Shown: positions 44,601-52,226, counted from the first letter of the stretch. The stretch: DNA of 64,000 nt from Candidatus Woesearchaeota archaeon (GCA_016185945.1 JACPMR010000003.1:124001-188000), one strand, 5' to 3'. Made by a program: numbers and translations. Notes: generated by a model from the letters alone, not told the origin.

Positions 44601-45647
44601 GTAACAGTGAGCTGCGCAGAAGGCGAAGTCGGGCATGTGTATAAGGGCAAGCTCAAGTTTGAGGTGCATAAAATTAACCTGAAGAAACTGAGAAGGCCGA
44701 AGACAATGATAATGATGAATGTAGGCAATCCTGACCAGGCTTTTGAGTTCTGCATGATACCGAATGACGGAGTTGGCTTGGCAAGAGAGGAATTTATCAT
44801 AAGCTCTTATATCAAAGTGCATCCATTGGCATTGCTGCATTTTGACAGGCTGAAGGACAAGAAAGCAAAAGAGGTTATTGCCCACTTGACTTATTCTTAC
44901 AAGCACAAAGCAGATTTCTTTGTTGAAAAGCTTGCACAGGGAGTTGCCATGATTGGGGCAGCTTTCTATCCAAAAGATGTGATTGTCAGGATGTCTGATT
45001 TCAAGACAAACGAATATGCAAACTTGATTGGCGGCAAGGAATTTGAGCCGAATGAGGAGAATCCCATGCTTGGATGGAGAGGCGCTTCAAGATATTATGC
45101 AGGCAGCTATAGAGAAGCATTCGGACTGGAGTGCATGGCGATGAAGAAAGCAAGGGATGAAATGGGACTGACTAACATCAAGCTGATGATTCCATTCTGC
45201 AGGACTATTGAAGAAGGCAAGGAAGTGATTAAAGAGATGGAGAAATATGGATTAATACAGGGCAAAAATAATTTGGAGATTTATGTGATGGCAGAAATCC
45301 CAAGCAATGTGATTTTGGCTGATGAGTTTGCAAAGATATTTGATGGCTTTAGCATAGGTTCAAATGACCTGACACAATTAACCCTTGGCTTGGACAGGGA
45401 CTCTGAGCTTGTGAGCAGACTGTATGATGAGAGAAATCCTGCTGTCAAGAAATTGATTGATGAAGTGATAAAGAAGGCGAAGAGAAATCATAGGAAGATT
45501 GGAATTTGCGGCCAGGGCCCAAGCGACTATCCTGACTTTGCCGAGTTCTTGGTTGAATGCGACATTGACTCAATTTCATTAAATCCAGACACTGTCATCA
45601 AGACAACAATGAAGATACTGGAAGTTGAGAAAAAATTAAGAAGATAG
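41685..45647 (+). CDS. ppsA: Phosphoenolpyruvate synthase with an intein
   Basis: 1320 aa precursor. Residues 1-134 and 654-1320 join to a normal PpsA of about 801 aa. The ATP-grasp part holds GGKNASLGEM and AVRSSATAEDLP. The swivelling phosphohistidine site is GGRTAHAAIVARELGIPAIVG near residue 942 of the precursor. The C-terminal barrel carries the PEP/pyruvate residues (FSIGSNDLTQLTLGLDRDS and KIGICGQGPSDYPDF). It makes PEP from pyruvate, ATP and water, the entry to gluconeogenesis, or may run in reverse in some archaea. The intein splits the conserved segment EDLP-SASFAGQQ and must be removed for activity. Start is TTG with a very strong GGAGGTGG site. Confidence 0.95.
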   Translation: MNKKKKFVLWFDELSIDDVGLVGGKNASLGEMYRNLTKRGVKIPNGFAVTAYAYNHFIEKAGIKNKLKHILKKLDKSKKNLAEIGHEARQTILHSKLPPELTKEIVSSYKKLCRQYGANTDVAVRSSATAEDLPSISENSHVLIKINGKPIYDTIGNIYANFCDCEGIDLEVIAMKNNETKWVKAEQIYQHPAKNAKLYKIITETGREIEISEDHSLIVLDPESFKPKTASISKLKGNEMIPATRKIPLINSNIKIIDVLDYIDGKDVHEENDLVYIKNNSSNWKIQNPLRRFIMLDNDFAYFLGLYCAEGCTYKSGIILTNSDNKIIEKIKDFAKQLSIYNNQKINNNSLRVYCKGLVRFLNQVTGTPLNFKGKGRSCRIKRVPNFLFECNKKLIGSFLAGCFDGDGYISKGGVEYSSTSEQLIGGIVKLLEMLDFNLYLRRSKNSFTVTIPASEAIKFKENIPLENENKLNKLLNLIQHYQNKKTHPQFKNIINISDKLSELIKASHDKILEKQIVEAYFCPICDNKIEKTSYYKNIPRFYCKKCRKTLYEDFVIKINIANHINYDKKGRFKKSSVSWNKGLILGSISRAKFKKLMIKYGLNEYSNFFEKSVMWDSIKKIEEFDYNGMVYDFTVPNIENFAAGIGGIITHNSASFAGQQESFLNIRGNNTLLEACKKCFASLFTDRAISYRVDKHFDHFKIALSVGVQKMVRSDKACSGVMFSIDTETGFKDAVLINGAYGLGENVVQGSVNPDQFYVFKPMLKKGFKPIISKKLGSKKMKMVYSENGKKTTANIPVHERARLKYVLNDNEILKLAEWACIIEDYYSKKARKFKPMDMEWAKDGITHELFIVQARPETVQSQRNYNILEEYILKEKGTEIVKGLSVGTKIAVGKAHVIKDAKEIKRFRHGEVLITEKTDPDWEPIMKIASAIVTNKGGRTAHAAIVARELGIPAIVGTERGTEVVKTGIDVTVSCAEGEVGHVYKGKLKFEVHKINLKKLRRPKTMIMMNVGNPDQAFEFCMIPNDGVGLAREEFIISSYIKVHPLALLHFDRLKDKKAKEVIAHLTYSYKHKADFFVEKLAQGVAMIGAAFYPKDVIVRMSDFKTNEYANLIGGKEFEPNEENPMLGWRGASRYYAGSYREAFGLECMAMKKARDEMGLTNIKLMIPFCRTIEEGKEVIKEMEKYGLIQGKNNLEIYVMAEIPSNVILADEFAKIFDGFSIGSNDLTQLTLGLDRDSELVSRLYDERNPAVKKLIDEVIKKAKRNHRKIGICGQGPSDYPDFAEFLVECDIDSISLNPDTVIKTTMKILEVEKKLRR
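42087..43643 (+). other. Intein with Ser-1, LAGLIDADG endonuclease and zinc-ribbon-like segment
   Basis: 519 aa, precursor residues 135-653. The N-terminal splice block starts with Ser (SISENSHVLIKINGKPIYD) and not Cys. Two LAGLIDADG-like motifs are FLGLYCAEGC and FLAGCFDGDGYIS. A four-Cys segment (CPICDN, then CKKCRK) lies between the endonuclease and the C-terminal block. The end is FAAGIGGIITHN, followed by Ser at +1. The insert is more AT-rich than the exteins. The host residues rejoin as EDLP-SASFAGQQ, the expected PpsA sequence. Both nucleophiles are Ser. Homing endonuclease activity looks intact by motif. Confidence 0.9.
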
Positions 45648-45724
45648 ATTATTTTCGTTATTGAAAAGAAATAGAATTGGAATAATTTCTATTATTGTTA
45701 ATATTGAAAAGAATACCAGAAGAT

Positions 45725-45863
45725 AAAGTTCGTTAAACATTTGTTAGGCAAAGTTTTTGAGCTGCCGTTGTTAACGTTAAGCCGAAAGTCCTTTACGTTG
45801 GTGGCTTCGCATAATATGGGATATTATACGATTCGCTACGCTCTCTGAAATTTTTGGTTATAA
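45725..45863. repeat. Left inverted repeat of the restriction-modification island
   Basis: Bases 45725-45767 are a perfect 43-bp inverted match to 50303-50345. Beyond that the match resumes in pieces (GAAAGTCC, GTTGGTGGC, TTTTTGGTTATAA), separated in this copy by extra segments: 17 bp flanked by duplicated GCCG, 5 bp, and about 36 bp with an ATAATAT-ggg-ATATTAT hairpin. The repeat runs into the stop of the nuclease gene. Confidence 0.85.
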
Positions 45864-47318
45864 CTTTACAGGTACATAGTATGGATCACAACCCTTATTT
45901 TTTCCTGAATGACAAGGTTTCATTAATGGGCATTTTCCGTCATTATTAAAAAATTTAAGGCATGGTTCCAGAGATAAGAATTCTCCATCCTCCATTGCTT
46001 TATCTAGCTGGTCAAGAATCCCTTTTATTTCAGTTTGAACTTCTTTAAGATTTTTGAAGTTAATTTCAAATGTGTGAATTAAATCATTTAAATTAGGATA
46101 AATAATGATTATTATTCCTTTTGAGACACCATAAGAAGCACAGATTATTGCTAATTTTCCGATATGATAGGCTTCTGGTTTGCTAGCTCTTTCTTGATAA
46201 GTAGTCCTTCCATATTCAATTGTGTATGGTACTAATTCACCACCAGCTTTGCTAGAACTTGGTAAATTAAGCCATCTTTGAGCAATTATTAATCTATCAT
46301 CAAATATTCCTTCTTTAATTTTTTTCTTTTGTTCTTTTGTGGGTTTGTAAGGTAATCTTTTTACAAGATTATCCAAACATGAAAGGTAACCCTCCCTTTT
46401 CATGTCTGAGAATTCTTCTTCAGATATATTTAGCTTATCTTTCATTATTTTCTTTCGTGGTATAATTAAGTCTAGTATGGTGTATGCGTCACCTTTAAAT
46501 TTTGATTTTTCCATTTCAGATTGAAGTAATTTTGTAAACTCATCATCATGAAGTAGTTTAACTGCAGTAGTTATTGTATCTGAAATTAACTCTAATGAAC
46601 CACAGCTACAAATATTATTTTCTCTGAATTTACAACCAAGTTCAAAATATCTGCACCTACCTAATGAAATAAATTCTTTCTTCTCAATAGAACTTTTTAA
46701 ATGACTAATTCTAGAAAGTATCATTGACTTTATTTTCCCAAAGTCAGTTGTAATTAATTTAAATGCTTTAAATTTATAAGGATGGGATTGATTTATAAAT
46801 ACTAAATAATTTTCTTTAGGTTGCATAGGATGTAAAACTGAATAAAACGCTAATTGTTCTATATCCTGAGGATATAATTTTACAATCTCATCATCATCTT
46901 TTGGCAATTCATCTTTACTTTTTAATTCAATTATTGAATCACCAATTAAAAAATCAAATTTACCAACAACTCCTGGTATACCTACAAAAGCTCCATCTAG
47001 TTTTCCTTGTTCTACAATAAAATCAGGTAATTTTTTGAACCAAATACTGGCCAATCTTTCAATTTTTTGTCCTAAAAATAGTTTTCTTGCAGTCTCGTTA
47101 GAATTTGCAACTGATAATGGGCTTAATTTAGTCCAATATGCGTTAATAGGGTTTATTAAATGTGTAAGATAAAAATATGTTTCAGGGAAAAAGTCTTTTT
47201 TATTTGTTGCATTTAGAGTTTCAACTAACTTTGCAGTTATAGATTGGTGGTTACTAGTGTTATTTACATATTTCCACGGATATCTTAATAATGCTTCCAT
47301 ATTTAGGATAGTAAACAC
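45858..47318 (-). CDS. PD-(D/E)XK nuclease-like protein, RecB/Cas4-type
   Basis: 486 aa. The nuclease core lies at about 85-200: GVVGKFDFLIGDSIIELKSK gives D and ExK, and YPQDIEQLAFYSVL gives the Q-x3-Y-like helix of RecB and Cas4 families. Two Cys clusters follow: CRYFELGCKF with CSCGS near 225, and CPLMKPCHSGKNKGC at the end, so an iron-sulfur or zinc site is possible. The long central part (250-440) has no named domain. It is divergent from the winged-helix regulator with a 125-bp gap and closes the left edge of the island. Not linked to CRISPR genes here. Probably a defence or DNA-processing nuclease of unknown partner. Confidence 0.65.
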   Translation of the reverse strand: MFTILNMEALLRYPWKYVNNTSNHQSITAKLVETLNATNKKDFFPETYFYLTHLINPINAYWTKLSPLSVANSNETARKLFLGQKIERLASIWFKKLPDFIVEQGKLDGAFVGIPGVVGKFDFLIGDSIIELKSKDELPKDDDEIVKLYPQDIEQLAFYSVLHPMQPKENYLVFINQSHPYKFKAFKLITTDFGKIKSMILSRISHLKSSIEKKEFISLGRCRYFELGCKFRENNICSCGSLELISDTITTAVKLLHDDEFTKLLQSEMEKSKFKGDAYTILDLIIPRKKIMKDKLNISEEEFSDMKREGYLSCLDNLVKRLPYKPTKEQKKKIKEGIFDDRLIIAQRWLNLPSSSKAGGELVPYTIEYGRTTYQERASKPEAYHIGKLAIICASYGVSKGIIIIIYPNLNDLIHTFEINFKNLKEVQTEIKGILDQLDKAMEDGEFLSLEPCLKFFNNDGKCPLMKPCHSGKNKGCDPYYVPVKL

Positions 47319-47443
47319 TTAGTTTATATAATTTTTATGTAAATTTATAGAATAAAATGTCTAAATAGAAAACTTTATATATGTATTCATTTTGTATCTA
47401 AATTGTAGTTAAGGTTATATATAGTTGTGTTTAAAGAGAATGG

Positions 47444-47710
47444 ATGGAAAAGGGGATGGTTAAAGCAATATCTTTGCTGAAATCAAGCGAATACAGGTCA
47501 AAAATAATCAAAGCAATAGGCAATGATACATTAACTCCTTCTGAGATAGCACATAAAATTAATATAAGACTTAATCATGTCAGCATATTCTTAAAAGAGC
47601 TAAAAGAAAACAGCATGGTCAAATGCCTTAACGAAGAAAGCAGGAAAGGCAGATTATATGAACTAACAACTTTGGGTAAAAATGCAATCAACAAACTTAA
47701 TTCAAAATAA
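47444..47710 (+). CDS. Winged-helix transcriptional regulator of the restriction island
   Basis: 88 aa, a single winged helix of ArsR/MarR type: KIIKAIGNDTLTPSEIAHKI is the scaffold and first helix, NIRLNHVSIFLKELKENSMV the recognition helix, and RKGRLYELTTLGKNAIN the wing and last helix. Its end overlaps the methyltransferase start by 29 bp, so the two are co-translated. It probably controls the methyltransferase and perhaps the divergent nuclease, much like controller proteins of restriction systems, though it is not of the Xre-type C-protein family. Confidence 0.75.
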   Translation: MEKGMVKAISLLKSSEYRSKIIKAIGNDTLTPSEIAHKINIRLNHVSIFLKELKENSMVKCLNEESRKGRLYELTTLGKNAINKLNSK

Positions 47711-48971
47711 AGAAATAAAGTATAAAGACATATCTTGGGACTTTAGAAAAGATTTTACTAAATATAGCAATCATGGTTTCCATACTTATCCTGCTATGAT
47801 GATACCGCAAGTAGCAAGAAGGTTAATCAGAACATACGGAAAAAATGCTAAAGTCCTTCTTGACCCTTTTGTGGGTTCTGGAACTGCTCTTTTAGAGGCC
47901 ACTTTGCATGAAAATTTTGAAAAAGCATACGGAATAGATATTAATCCTCTGGCTTTATTAATCTCTAAAGTAAAAACAACTCCAATAGATTCTAAAATTT
48001 TGTGGAAAGAGTATCACGAATTAATAGAAAAATGCTTAGATGACAAAAAAGAAATTAATTTTAGCCAAAAACAAATAGAAAAGCCAAATTTTCCTAATAT
48101 TGACTTTTGGTTTAAGCCACAAGTTATAACGGATTTAGCGATTATTAGAAAAAACATTTCAGAAGTAAAAAATAAAGACACTAAAAACTTTTTCTTGGTA
48201 GCTTTCTCTGAAATAGTTAGAAATGTGTCTAACACAAGAAACAGAGAATATAAACTTTACAGAATGAGTCCAGAGATGATGAAAAAGCATAAGCCAGACA
48301 CAATTTCTACTTTTAGGCAAAAATTAAAAAAAAACATAACTAGCATGAAGCAATATTTTGAAGAATATAATAAAAATTGTAAAGTTAATATTTTTCCAGA
48401 AGATTCAAGACATAAAACTTCAATTCAAGATGGAGAAGTGGACTTAATTGTTACCTCTCCCCCTTATGGAGATAGCAGAACAACCGTAGCCTATGGCCAG
48501 TTTTCACGCTTGGCTTTGCAATGGTTAGGTTATGACCAAAAAAAAGTGTTAGATATAGATAAGGTTAGCCTAGGTGGTGTTCCTACAAAAGATTTAATTC
48601 ATGATTTAGGCTCACCAACATTAAAAGCTACATTGCAAAAAATAGCTGATGTTGATCCTATAAGGGCAAGAGATGTGCTAAGCTTTTATGTGGATTTTGA
48701 CAAATGTGTTCAAGAATTGCATAGGGTAACTAAAAAAGGAGCTTTCTTGTGCTTTGTAGTTGGAAACAGGACAGTAAAAGGTGTTCAAATTCCAACAGAT
48801 GAAATAATTCTTGAATTGTTCCAAGCTAAAAATCATTACAAGCATCACAATACATTTATTAGAAACATTCCACATAAAAGAATGCCAAAAATAAACAGCC
48901 CGACAAATATAAGCGGTAATCACGGGGTTACAATGAATGAAGAATGGATTGTGATTATAGAAAAAGAATAG
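47682..48971 (+). CDS. DNA methyltransferase, SPPY type (probable N4-cytosine)
   Basis: 429 aa. The AdoMet site is VLLDPFVGSGTALLEATLHE near residues 57-77; the catalytic motif is IVTSPPYGDSRTT near 257. SPPY is typical of N4-cytosine enzymes, while DPPY/NPPY favours N6-adenine. The order, AdoMet site first with about 180 residues before the catalytic motif, is alpha-like. An adjacent convergent gene encodes an MvaI/BcnI-family endonuclease, whose known partners (M.MvaI, M.BcnI) are N4-cytosine enzymes, so the pairing fits. The stop abuts the endonuclease stop without a gap. The recognised site would be CCWGG- or CCSGG-like by family, which is inference. Confidence 0.88.
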   Translation: MQSTNLIQNKEIKYKDISWDFRKDFTKYSNHGFHTYPAMMIPQVARRLIRTYGKNAKVLLDPFVGSGTALLEATLHENFEKAYGIDINPLALLISKVKTTPIDSKILWKEYHELIEKCLDDKKEINFSQKQIEKPNFPNIDFWFKPQVITDLAIIRKNISEVKNKDTKNFFLVAFSEIVRNVSNTRNREYKLYRMSPEMMKKHKPDTISTFRQKLKKNITSMKQYFEEYNKNCKVNIFPEDSRHKTSIQDGEVDLIVTSPPYGDSRTTVAYGQFSRLALQWLGYDQKKVLDIDKVSLGGVPTKDLIHDLGSPTLKATLQKIADVDPIRARDVLSFYVDFDKCVQELHRVTKKGAFLCFVVGNRTVKGVQIPTDEIILELFQAKNHYKHHNTFIRNIPHKRMPKINSPTNISGNHGVTMNEEWIVIIEKE

Positions 48972-49718
48972 TTATAATTCTTCTATTTTAAATACTTTAT
49001 TTAGGTCTGATTTGTGTATCCTAAAGCCTGAACCATGGTCGTGAGTTTTGCCTTTGTTTTCACCAGTCCTGTAAACTCCTAACCTGATATCATATTTTAT
49101 TATTCCTTCTTTTATTGCTTTTAGAAATGTGTCAAATGTCAATCCAGTAAGCAAAACTACTTTATTGAATTTAAAGGATTCAACCCCATTTTCTTTTTTA
49201 GATTCTGCATCAATAAGGATTATATTCTTGCATTTATTTTCAATTATTTCATAGAGACTTTTAAATGGATAAAATGCTTCAAACTTTTCAATACTGTTAT
49301 CTTTTAAATTTTTTATTTTAATGTCTATTTTTTCCTCCTTTTCATTTATCTCTAATACAAATCCAAATTTATCTGCACATGTGTTAAATTTATTCCCAGA
49401 AAAAGTTGTATGCAGTATCCTCATGTCTTTATGCTCTTCATCATAATATCCAAATTTTTCTCTTAATTGAGTATTAACACCACGAGGGTCTGGAGACTTT
49501 GTAAACAAAGTAATCATTGATTCTGAAAGTTCTCGCGTAGATTTTAGTTCAAGAACACCACCATAATCTGCTGAAGTTTTATTATTTTCTATAACTCCAA
49601 TAAAATCTTCAAATGTTTTACCTATGCCAGTGTCATGAAATCTATTAGAAGGAATCCATCCCTTTTCCTTTATAGCTAAAAAATCTTTTTTGAATCCTTC
49701 AATTACTTTATCCACCAT
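48972..49718 (-). CDS. MvaI/BcnI-family type II restriction endonuclease
   Basis: 248 aa. The family pattern is visible: HDTGIGKTFEDFIGVIENN, then TSADYGGVLELKS with the acidic and ELK catalytic residues, and a C-terminal DIRLGVYRTGENKGKTHDHG block. Known members cut CCWGG or CCSGG and work as monomers. Length matches. It is convergent with the methyltransferase, stop to stop, and lies 67 bp downstream of a Trypco2-like gene on the same strand. The set forms a complete type II system by motif. Confidence 0.88.
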   Translation of the reverse strand: MVDKVIEGFKKDFLAIKEKGWIPSNRFHDTGIGKTFEDFIGVIENNKTSADYGGVLELKSTRELSESMITLFTKSPDPRGVNTQLREKFGYYDEEHKDMRILHTTFSGNKFNTCADKFGFVLEINEKEEKIDIKIKNLKDNSIEKFEAFYPFKSLYEIIENKCKNIILIDAESKKENGVESFKFNKVVLLTGLTFDTFLKAIKEGIIKYDIRLGVYRTGENKGKTHDHGSGFRIHKSDLNKVFKIEEL

Positions 49719-49785
49719 AGAGAAAAAGTTGAGTATAAAATATATATACCAATATCACAATTTGAGTATAATTTAGATACAATAG

Positions 49786-50187
49786 TTATTTTTTAGAATT
49801 CTCAATAAGTTTCTTGTCATCAACCGATATAATTTTCTTATTTTGACTCATTTTATTCAAATTATCCAAGTCTTGAATTATTTTATCCATTGGTTGGTTA
49901 AGCCAATTTGCCAATTTAGACATAACAATATTGTTCATCTTAAATTCTGGGTCTTCTTTTGACCTTATAGAGAAATTTACTGTTTGAACTACATCATCAC
50001 TCCTTTTTGCGCCCAGTCCCAATACTTTTAGATTAAAACCGCCTTCGGTAGAGTCAACTATCCCAACAGATAACTCAAAATCTACAGGGCCTTCAATAGC
50101 ATATTTTTCACCCAATCCTGCTTCAATTTCTTTCATAGATTCCTTAATGAAATCTTCTATTTGTATAGTTGGTTTAACCATGGTCAT
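49786..50187 (-). CDS. Trypco2-like domain protein
   Basis: 133 aa. The N-terminal helix (IEDFIKESMKEIEAGLG) and the beta strands IEGPVDFELSVGIVDSTEGG, then FNLKVLGLGAKRSDDV and VQTVNFSIR, resemble the trypsin-co-occurring domain 2 found in bacterial conflict systems. The last 50 residues are an added helical, Lys-rich tail. No trypsin-like peptidase lies nearby. It is co-directional with and just upstream of the restriction endonuclease. It could be an effector-associated or immunity component. The match is by eye and moderate. Confidence 0.6.
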   Translation of the reverse strand: MTMVKPTIQIEDFIKESMKEIEAGLGEKYAIEGPVDFELSVGIVDSTEGGFNLKVLGLGAKRSDDVVQTVNFSIRSKEDPEFKMNNIVMSKLANWLNQPMDKIIQDLDNLNKMSQNKKIISVDDKKLIENSKK

Positions 50188-50270
50188 AATGAATTGAGTA
50201 GAATATAAAAAACTTACTAGCCCCGACTCGTATTCTAGTCTGCTGACGCAGTCAAATATCTATTACAAAT

Positions 50271-50345
50271 TTATAACCAAAAATACGCCACCAACGGACT
50301 TTCGGCAGCTCAAAAACTTTGCCTAACAAATGTTTAACGAACTTT
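50271..50345. repeat. Right inverted repeat of the restriction-modification island
   Basis: The 75-bp arm is the compact form. Its complement matches the left arm at 45725-45767 perfectly and then in three shorter blocks without the insertions seen on the left. It ends 11 bp from the stop of the tRNA methyltransferase-like gene. The strip 50188-50270 between it and the Trypco2 gene shows nothing recognised. Confidence 0.85.
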
Positions 50346-50355
50346 TTAATGTATT

Positions 50356-51561
50356 TTAGCTTACCTTCACAATCTTCCTTGTCAAGCTCCTATGAACGTA
50401 ATTTGAGAACTCCTTTTCTATCTTGAATTTTGAAATTTTCAGGATTTTTTTGTAATCAACATAATGAGGAAACACTATGACTGCCTTTTTCTTCAATTTT
50501 TTCCTCAAGTTTTTCAGGAACTTTAGATAAAATTTTTCAAGGTTTTTGTAGAAATCCTTTTTCTGTATTTTTAGGTTAAGCCTTTGCATTTTCCAGTCCT
50601 TTTCATATTTCAGCAAGGCGTTTGAGTTCAAACCGTAAGGCAAGTCCGTAACCACACAGTCAAATCGGTCATTAATGTCAAGCGCATTTTTTCTTTTTAT
50701 TTTGTAATTTTTAATTTTGAAATGTTTTAAGTTTTTAATACAACCATTAACCATAATTTTGTTTATATCATCCCCAATAACCTTAATTTTCATCAGTCCA
50801 GCTTCAATCAGGAAGCCTCCTGTGCCGCAGAATGGGTCAAGCAAAACTTCGTTTTCTTTTATCCCGGTTATATTGACCAGCGCCCTTGCAACTTTCGGAT
50901 TCAGGCTGCTTGGATGCGGGAATGGCCTTAAATGAGCCTTTCTTGACTCAAAATCCTCATGCAGCTCTTCAATCAAAAGCCCGCAATAAGCCTTATTATC
51001 AACAAAGAACAATTCAATTTTTGTCCTTGGATTTTTCAGATTGGCTTTTGGATTTTTTAATGAACGCCAAATATAACCGGCTAAATCTTTTTCTGAATAA
51101 ATTTTTTTGGAATGCTTATCTTTTTTCAATCCGCCTTCGGCGGATTCTAGTGCTCGGCGTCGCTTTCCTGCCATATCGCTCCGCCTCGCCAATACATTGA
51201 TAAACGGGTTACCTCTGTAACCTTTGCTTTCAGAGGTCGTTCTCGTGTTTGAATTTATTTTGTCTATTGTCTTATTGAAATCATGAATCCTCAAACAAAA
51301 ATTATCCCTATAAACAGAATTCCAGCCAAAATTTTTTATTGCTTCGGGCAATTCATTAACTCCACATTCAAATAATAATTTATAAATGTTTTTTGTTAAA
51401 GCCAGTCTCTGGCTTGATTCTTTTAGCGATTTCATCCCATTATCTAATTCAAAAACCAATAACCTATCGACCAATTTACTTTTTCGGACATCAAATAAAC
51501 TTAGAGTTTCCTCTTTTCCCAAGCCGATATAATCTCCCGATAACAAAAAAATATACTTCAT
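50356..51561 (-). CDS. THUMP-type tRNA guanine-N2 methyltransferase (Trm11-like)
   Basis: 401 aa. The N-terminal half is a THUMP-like region (up to about residue 185), and the catalytic part has the AdoMet site VLLDPFCGTGGFLIEAGLM and the catalytic VVTDLPYG. This matches the archaeal Trm-G10/Trm11 family that makes m2G or m22G at tRNA position 10. Both tRNAs in this window have a G10-U25 pair, the kind of site this enzyme modifies. Residues about 104-150 (SNTRTTSESKGYRG to KKDKH) do not belong to the family and derive from a genomic repeat. The rest, RIHDFNKTIDKINS joined to KKIYSEKDLAGYIWR, reads as a normal sequence. Confidence 0.85.
   Translation of the reverse strand: MKYIFLLSGDYIGLGKEETLSLFDVRKSKLVDRLLVFELDNGMKSLKESSQRLALTKNIYKLLFECGVNELPEAIKNFGWNSVYRDNFCLRIHDFNKTIDKINSNTRTTSESKGYRGNPFINVLARRSDMAGKRRRALESAEGGLKKDKHSKKIYSEKDLAGYIWRSLKNPKANLKNPRTKIELFFVDNKAYCGLLIEELHEDFESRKAHLRPFPHPSSLNPKVARALVNITGIKENEVLLDPFCGTGGFLIEAGLMKIKVIGDDINKIMVNGCIKNLKHFKIKNYKIKRKNALDINDRFDCVVTDLPYGLNSNALLKYEKDWKMQRLNLKIQKKDFYKNLEKFYLKFLKNLRKKLKKKAVIVFPHYVDYKKILKISKFKIEKEFSNYVHRSLTRKIVKVS
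51112..51252. repeat. Palindromic repeat inserted in-frame in the Trm11-like gene
   Basis: The segment shares CAATCCG, GCTCGGCGTC, CTGCCATATCG-type and CCGCCTCGCC blocks with the intergenic repeat at 39990-40070. It contains hairpins such as CCGCCTTCGGCGG and AGGTTACAGAGGTAACC-like repeats. It adds about 47 residues without breaking the frame. Confidence 0.75.
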
Positions 51562-51593
51562 AAAAGTTAAAGAATTATCATCAAATAATAAAA

Positions 51594-52187
51594 CTATCTT
51601 CTCTTGTCTTTCTTTTTAATATCCCTCAATTTCTTGTATGACAGGTAAATGACAATTGCAAGCTCAAGGAATATAACTACTGGCTTGATATATCTCCCAA
51701 GGTACTGGTAATACCTGAACGTGCCGAAGAACAATGTGACGAGCCCGCCAAGCATGAACCCAGCTGCAATCCACTCATTAAGGCTGTGTTTTATTGGGAG
51801 CAATAATCCAATAGCGATCCCAAGTACAGCAAGTATAGAGGAAAAGATGAAATAGTTGAAATTGTACTTTTGATTTGCATTGTCAAAGTCCCTCTGGCAG
51901 AAATTGCAGCCTTTGTATTCAACAGGGCAGCCATAGGCATCGTACCTGTATTCAGGAAAGCCCTTTTGCTCTGCGCATTTGTCAAGCTCTTCTTGTGCTG
52001 GCTCTTTGTATTTTGGACAATCTTTTCTTTCCATAGGTGCAGCGTACGGCTTTTCAGGATAGAACCTTGATTTGCAATAATCCTCATATTTTGGTGCAAG
52101 GTAGAAAGCGCCTATAACTGCATTAACAAAAATAGCATACAATACAGCAATGATAAAGATGATTGCAACTCTTCTTAGGTCAACCAT
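51594..52187 (-). CDS. Hypothetical membrane protein with a Cys-rich outer loop
   Basis: 197 aa. Helices lie near residues 7-28, 112-128, 138-157 and 163-182. Between the first two is a loop with seven cysteines, including YGCPVEYKGCNFCQRDF, likely facing outside with disulfides or a metal site. The tail KKLRDIKKKDKRR is basic and cytoplasmic. No family is recognised. It is monocistronic on the minus strand. Confidence 0.55.
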   Translation of the reverse strand: MVDLRRVAIIFIIAVLYAIFVNAVIGAFYLAPKYEDYCKSRFYPEKPYAAPMERKDCPKYKEPAQEELDKCAEQKGFPEYRYDAYGCPVEYKGCNFCQRDFDNANQKYNFNYFIFSSILAVLGIAIGLLLPIKHSLNEWIAAGFMLGGLVTLFFGTFRYYQYLGRYIKPVVIFLELAIVIYLSYKKLRDIKKKDKRR

Positions 52188-52226
52188 TTGGAGTAAAAAT
52201 TCTTACGTATATTTAAAGCTTGTTTT

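Noticed and set aside
45858..50187. A CRISPR-linked Cas4 locus
   Set aside because: No repeat-spacer array and no cas1, cas2 or effector gene is present; the nuclease is larger than Cas4 and sits with restriction-modification genes.
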